Assembly (NCBI GenBank): GCA_050331475.1
Contig: JBHJGU010000085.1
Coordinates: 1-16,993 of the forward strand
Source: JBHJGU01 sp050331475
GTDB taxonomy: Bacteria; Pseudomonadota; Alphaproteobacteria; Caulobacterales; Maricaulaceae
DNA: 16,993 nt
Reading direction: 5' to 3'
The notes under the pieces were generated by a model, which saw only the letters and a list, made by a program, of their open reading frames with translations, made no database searches and had not been told where the DNA came from. Made by a program: the position numbers and the translations under genes. This document shows positions 14,596-16,993 of this stretch, in pieces. Position 1 is the stretch's first letter, and every line of letters begins with the position of its first letter.

Positions 14596-14766
14596 ACGCA
14601 TTTATGGTCTGAATTTGTAAATATAAATGACGGCTCTTACAATAAGTATCAAAATGCAGTTAATTTAATCAAAAATTTTTCAGACGACCTAGAATTAATT
14701 CTCGGCGCGAATAATTCAGAGCAAAAAAATAACGACCAGAAAAGCTCAGAAAAGGAAAAATCCTAA
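14596..14766 (+). pseudogene. In-frame continuation of the SLATT-like gene after the TAA
   Basis: Fifty-six sense codons follow the TAA in the same frame, ending at TAA 14764-14766. The encoded segment continues helical and ends in a charged tail (NNSEQKNNDQKSSEKEKS). At about 30% G+C, such an open stretch is unlikely by chance. No ribosome-binding site or internal start suggests a separate gene. Confidence 0.6.
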
Positions 14767-14770
14767 GCGC

Positions 14771-15196
14771 CTAGACCGCGAAAATCTGACCCTCGTCGCG
14801 GAAGGCTTTGAACTCCAACGCATTGCCAGAGGGGTCTTTGACGAAGAAGGTCCCCTGCTCGCCCGGTTCGCCTTCAAAGCGCACATAAGGGTCAATGAGA
14901 AACCCCGCACCCGCCCGCTTAAGCCGCGCGCCCAAAGCCGACCAATCGGACCAATTCAAGATCAAGCCGAAATGGAAGGCCGGCACATCATGGCCGTCCA
15001 CCGCGTTTCGAGCCGAGGGGTTCATCGCATCTGGGGCGTGGTGGGCGACGATTTGATGGCCATGCAGGTCGAAATCCACCCAGGTCTCTGCGGATCGCCC
15101 CTCCACGCAGCCCAGCAGGTCCTTGTAAAACGCCCGCGCGGCGTCAAGATCATGCACAGGGAAGGCGAGGTGAAATCGCGGTCGATCCTGGGCCAT
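14771..15196 (-). CDS. VOC-family (glyoxalase/bleomycin-resistance-like) protein
   Basis: The 141-residue protein has the two-module vicinal-oxygen-chelate fold. RFHLAFPVHDLDAARAFY at 7-24 opens the first beta-alpha-beta module, and FHFGLIL at 75-80 the second, which ends with DPSGNALEFKAF at 121-132. H9, H75 and E128 fall where metal ligands of the family lie. VOC members isomerise, cleave or bind small molecules; the substrate here is unknown. A GAGGAG precedes the ATG on the minus strand. It is divergent from hslU (96-nt gap) and converges on the cassette operon, whose last codon is five bases from its stop. The last ~47 codons are duplicated beside hslV, so this 3' end may have arrived with the cassette. 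Confidence 0.9.
   Translation of the reverse strand: MAQDRPRFHLAFPVHDLDAARAFYKDLLGCVEGRSAETWVDFDLHGHQIVAHHAPDAMNPSARNAVDGHDVPAFHFGLILNWSDWSALGARLKRAGAGFLIDPYVRFEGEPGEQGTFFVKDPSGNALEFKAFRDEGQIFAV
14777..14905. repeat. Right copy of the ~130-bp direct repeat flanking the cassette
   Basis: This is the partner of 12765-12893, lying inside the intact VOC gene. The six differences are all synonymous in the VOC frame. Confidence 0.9.
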
Positions 15197-15292
15197 GGCG
15201 AAGGCTCCTCACTCGGCTAAACCTTCCCCACCTTAACGCGCACACGCGCCGACGCCGAGACACAATAGCCCATCAGGACCTCTTATCCCCCT

Positions 15293-16594
15293 ATGACCGA
15301 CTTTTCCCCGCGCGAAATCGTTTCCGAACTCGACCGTCACATTATCGGCCAAGCCGACGCCAAACGCGCCGTCGCCATCGCCCTGCGCAATCGCTGGCGG
15401 CGGCGCCAGCTTGACCCGAGCTTACGCGAAGAGGTGACGCCGAAGAACATCCTGATGATCGGTCCCACCGGGGTGGGCAAAACCGAGATCGCCCGGCGGT
15501 TGGCCAAACTCGCCAACGCGCCCTTCCTCAAGGTGGAGGCGACGAAATTCACCGAAGTGGGCTATGTGGGCCGGGACGTGGACCAGATCGTGCGCGATTT
15601 GCTGGAAGCCGCCATCACCATGGTGCGCGAGAGCAAACGCGAGGAGGTGCGCGCCCGCGCCCACGCGGCCGCCGAGGACAGGTTGCTCGACGCGCTGGTG
15701 GGTCCGTCCCGGGCGGAGACGCGGGAGTCCTTCCGCCGCAAGCTGCGGGGCGGCGAACTTGACGCCAAAGAGATCGATATCGAGCTGAGCGACACCGGCT
15801 CCCCCTTCGACGGCATGGAGATCCCGGGCATGCCCGGCGGTGTGGGCATGATCAATCTCAGCGACTTGTTGGGCAAGGGCTTTGGCGGGCGGAAAAAGCA
15901 AATCCGCACCACGGTGGCCGAAGCTTATGAGCCACTGATCACCGAGGAATCCGACAAACTGCTCGACCAGGATCAGCTTATCCGCGAGGCCATCACCAAG
16001 GTGGAGAACGACGCCATCGTGTTCCTCGATGAGATCGACAAGATCACCGTGCGATCAGATCGAGCGGGCGGCGATGTGAGCCGGGAGGGCGTCCAGCGCG
16101 ATCTCCTGCCGTTGATCGAAGGCACCACCGTGGCGACCAAGCACGGCTCGGTGAAGACCGACCATATCTTGTTCATCGCCTCGGGGGCATTCCACGTGGC
16201 CAAGCCCTCGGATCTGTTGCCCGAGCTGCAGGGTCGCTTGCCGATCCGGGTGGAGCTGAAAGCCCTGACCCGCGATGACTTCCGCCGCATTCTGACCGAG
16301 CCGGAAGCGAGCCTGGTCACCCAATACAAAGCCCTAATGGAAACAGAGAATTTCGCCCTGGACTTCACCGATGACGCGGTGGACGCGATCGCCGATTTGG
16401 CCGCCGAAGTGAACGCCAGCGTCGAGAATATCGGCGCGCGGCGGCTCGCCACCGTGCTCGAAAAACTGCTCGAAGAGATCAGCTTCACCGCCTCAGATCG
16501 ACCCGGGGAAACGCTGACCATCGATGGGGCCTATGTGCGCGACCAGGTGGGCGAGCTGGCGCGTAACACCGATCTGTCGAAGTTTATTTTGTAA
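15293..16594 (+). CDS. hslU: ATP-dependent protease ATPase subunit HslU (ClpY)
   Basis: HslU is the AAA+ unfoldase that docks on HslV and feeds substrates to it. The 433-residue length is normal. The N-terminus SPREIVSELDRHIIGQADAK matches the family, with Walker A GPTGVGKT at 57-64, TKFTEVGYVGRDVD near 84-97, and the intermediate I domain at about 110-225. Walker B IVFLDEIDKI is near 242-251, RDLLPLIEGTTV follows, and the sensor region GRLPIRVELKAL precedes the C-terminus, which ends in NTDLSKFIL, used to activate HslV. No good ribosome-binding site is seen. It must have its own promoter in the 96-nt gap divergent from the VOC gene, or rely on very long read-through, because hslV is 2.5 kb upstream. 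Confidence 0.97.
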   Translation: MTDFSPREIVSELDRHIIGQADAKRAVAIALRNRWRRRQLDPSLREEVTPKNILMIGPTGVGKTEIARRLAKLANAPFLKVEATKFTEVGYVGRDVDQIVRDLLEAAITMVRESKREEVRARAHAAAEDRLLDALVGPSRAETRESFRRKLRGGELDAKEIDIELSDTGSPFDGMEIPGMPGGVGMINLSDLLGKGFGGRKKQIRTTVAEAYEPLITEESDKLLDQDQLIREAITKVENDAIVFLDEIDKITVRSDRAGGDVSREGVQRDLLPLIEGTTVATKHGSVKTDHILFIASGAFHVAKPSDLLPELQGRLPIRVELKALTRDDFRRILTEPEASLVTQYKALMETENFALDFTDDAVDAIADLAAEVNASVENIGARRLATVLEKLLEEISFTASDRPGETLTIDGAYVRDQVGELARNTDLSKFIL

Positions 16595-16670
16595 AACCGC
16601 GTCTTCGGAACGATGAAGTCCATGGCGTTTCCAATGGGTACCGGATCAAGCCCGGGACTCAGAGAGAGAC

Positions 16671-16770
16671 GTCATCGCGAGGAGCCAAAGGCGACGCGGC
16701 GATCCAAGGGACGTTTTCGGCTGGCTTAGGGGGTTCTGGATTGCCGCGGCCCTAACGGGCCTCGCAATTG
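16671..16770. repeat. Imperfect long inverted repeat (REP/MITE-like)
   Basis: The left arm (16671-16706, beginning GTCATCGCGAGGAGC and ending CGGCGATCCA) is matched in reverse by the right arm (16737-16770, TGGATTGCCGCGG to CCTCGCAATTG), separated by about 30 bases. The arms share ATCGCGAGG/CCTCGCAAT and GCGGCGATCCA/TGGATTGCCGC. It lies 76 bases after hslU, outside any gene. This pattern resembles dispersed palindromic repeats of GC-rich proteobacteria, and an RNA copy would form a long hairpin. Confidence 0.65.
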
Positions 16771-16929
16771 TGTGTTGGTTTTGGGGTAGTGTTGGGGTGC
16801 GGATGGGCGCCCGTTCGCAATGGGACCTTTGCGGGTTTGGGCCTGCGTTCGGGCGTCGTCATCTGGGGCCCCATCCGCGGATCTTCCACCCGCTTGCAGG
16901 GTAAAAGGGGCTCGCCGCCCGCACACAAT
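16767..16929 (+). ncRNA. Candidate IS110 bridge-type structured RNA
   Basis: The ~180 bases before the putative transposase start are nested inverted repeats. An outer ATTGTGTG (16767-16774) pairs with CACACAAT (16922-16929). Inside it, GCGGATGGG (16799-16807) pairs with CCCATCCGC (16870-16878), then CGCCCG (16808-16813) with CGGGCG (16850-16855). The innermost pair is CGCAA (16816-16820) with TTGCG (16829-16833), closing an 8-nt loop. IS110-family elements carry a structured bridge RNA in a non-coding end, about 177 nt in IS621, which makes that reading attractive. No transcription evidence is available. Confidence 0.45.
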
Positions 16930-16993
16930 CCAAAGCAGGAAGCTCGCCATGAACAGGATACGCGTTATCGGCGTGGATGTCGCCCAAGATCAT
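16770..16993 (+). mobile_element. Left end of a probable IS110-family insertion sequence (partial)
   Basis: The right arm of the palindromic repeat loses symmetry after CCTCGCAAT (about 16769). From there to the window edge lie structured non-coding DNA and the first codons of a transposase. The true element end is not fixed, because IS110 members lack terminal inverted repeats; 16770 is an estimate. Confidence 0.45.
16949..16993 (+). CDS. IS110-family transposase, first 15 codons only
   Basis: The visible N-terminus, MNRIRVIGVDVAQDH, fits the start of DEDD transposases of the IS110 family. There a V-x-G-x-D-V-[AS]-x-D motif supplies the first catalytic aspartate of the RuvC-like domain; D10 would be that residue here. 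CAGGA lies about eight bases before the ATG. The 180-nt non-coding structured region upstream matches IS110 organisation. Only 15 residues are visible, so other RuvC/RNase H-like proteins with a similar first strand are not excluded. The protein would direct RNA-guided recombination of the element into a target site. Confidence 0.6.
   Translation, partial: MNRIRVIGVDVAQDH

Larger units (their letters stand above)
12903..14766 (+). mobile_element. Four-gene AT-rich accessory cassette inserted between hslV and the VOC gene
   Basis: The segment is bounded on the left by the VOC 3' remnant plus a fragment of the hslV tail, and on the right by the intact VOC gene, whose stop lies five bases beyond the last cassette codon. 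Sampled 60-base lines fall to about 27-28% G+C (13681-13740, 14281-14340), against roughly 60% or more in the flanking genes. It holds four plus-strand genes with overlaps or gaps of 2-12 nt, apparently one transcript from a promoter near 12982-13010. No integrase, transposase, tRNA or terminal inverted repeat is visible, so I infer transfer by homologous recombination or mobilisation in trans rather than self-mobility. The ankyrin gene in the middle is closer to host composition, so the cassette is itself mosaic. Confidence 0.75.
16595..16948. other. Non-coding stretch after hslU
   Basis: No convincing gene lies in these 354 bases. They hold the inverted repeat (16671-16770) and the structured region upstream of the putative transposase (16767-16929). 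A minus-strand frame of 74 codons crosses it but is low-complexity, rich in R, P and G, and antisense to the palindromes. I see no clear terminator for hslU in 16595-16670. Confidence 0.6.

Noticed and set aside
12903..14766. Classical toxin-antitoxin pair
   Set aside because: The RHH-like gene and compact layout suggest it, but the module has four genes and no recognised toxin domain, so calling it a toxin-antitoxin system would go beyond the sequence.
12903..14766. Integrative element with its own integrase or att sites
   Set aside because: No recombinase gene, tRNA or short att-like core is present; the long direct repeats fit homologous recombination better.
14972..15220. Plus-strand 82-codon frame within the VOC gene
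   Set aside because: It is a shadow of the VOC gene, which has a good start site and family motifs on the minus strand.
15973..16521. Long minus-strand frames opposite hslU (also opposite comM, rsmI, yraN and the kinase)
   Set aside because: They are typical shadows in GC-rich coding DNA: rich in R, S, P and A, with no motifs, and opposite genes of certain identity.
16726..16950. Minus-strand 74-codon frame after hslU
   Set aside because: It runs antisense through palindromes and the candidate structured RNA and has no motif or ribosome-binding site.
1..16993. CRISPR arrays, tRNA or rRNA genes, riboswitches
   Set aside because: I looked for regularly spaced repeats, cloverleaf-like segments and known leader motifs and saw none.

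Overview
The window looks like chromosome of a GC-rich alphaproteobacterium. The rsmI/lpoA-type/yraN/BON-lipoprotein/gshB neighbourhood, a hisB-hisH-hisA operon close to hslV and hslU, and the codon use all fit this class. I cannot name a genus; Caulobacterales/Hyphomonadales-like lineages are an inference only.

Bases 1-3042 hold a cell-envelope and translation block: the start of a lipoprotein gene (minus strand) head-to-head with rsmI, then yraN, a two-BON lipoprotein and gshB, joined by ATGA overlaps or short gaps. A small exported protein follows (3115-3459). Bases 3561-9138 carry comM/yifB, a hybrid histidine kinase, an AmpG-type permease and a PfkB sugar/nucleoside kinase, all on the plus strand and nearly contiguous. 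Bases 9232-11201 carry hisB-hisH-hisA on the minus strand. Bases 11320-12759 carry an EAL phosphodiesterase and hslV; hslU lies at 15293-16594.

Between hslV and hslU is the most unusual part of the window. A minus-strand VOC-family gene (14771-15196) is native-looking, but a roughly 1.86 kb, mostly AT-rich cassette (about 12903-14766) separates it from hslV. The cassette encodes four tightly packed plus-strand genes: a small protein with two ribbon-helix-helix-like halves, an ankyrin-repeat protein, a protein with a cysteine-rich tail, and a two-helix membrane protein resembling SLATT-type effectors whose frame is interrupted by one TAA. Its promoter contains a perfect 15-bp palindrome between the -35 and -10 boxes. 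The left flank holds a second, 95% identical copy of the VOC 3' end, differing only at synonymous positions, and then a short copy of the hslV 3' end. This points to recombination with a related lineage at the hslV/VOC junction. No recombinase is encoded in the cassette. I regard it as a candidate undescribed accessory (possibly defence or conflict) module; that function is inference.

The last 320 bases hold an imperfect palindromic repeat and what looks like the left end of an IS110-type element. About 180 nt of structured non-coding DNA, a candidate bridge RNA, precedes the first 15 codons of the transposase.
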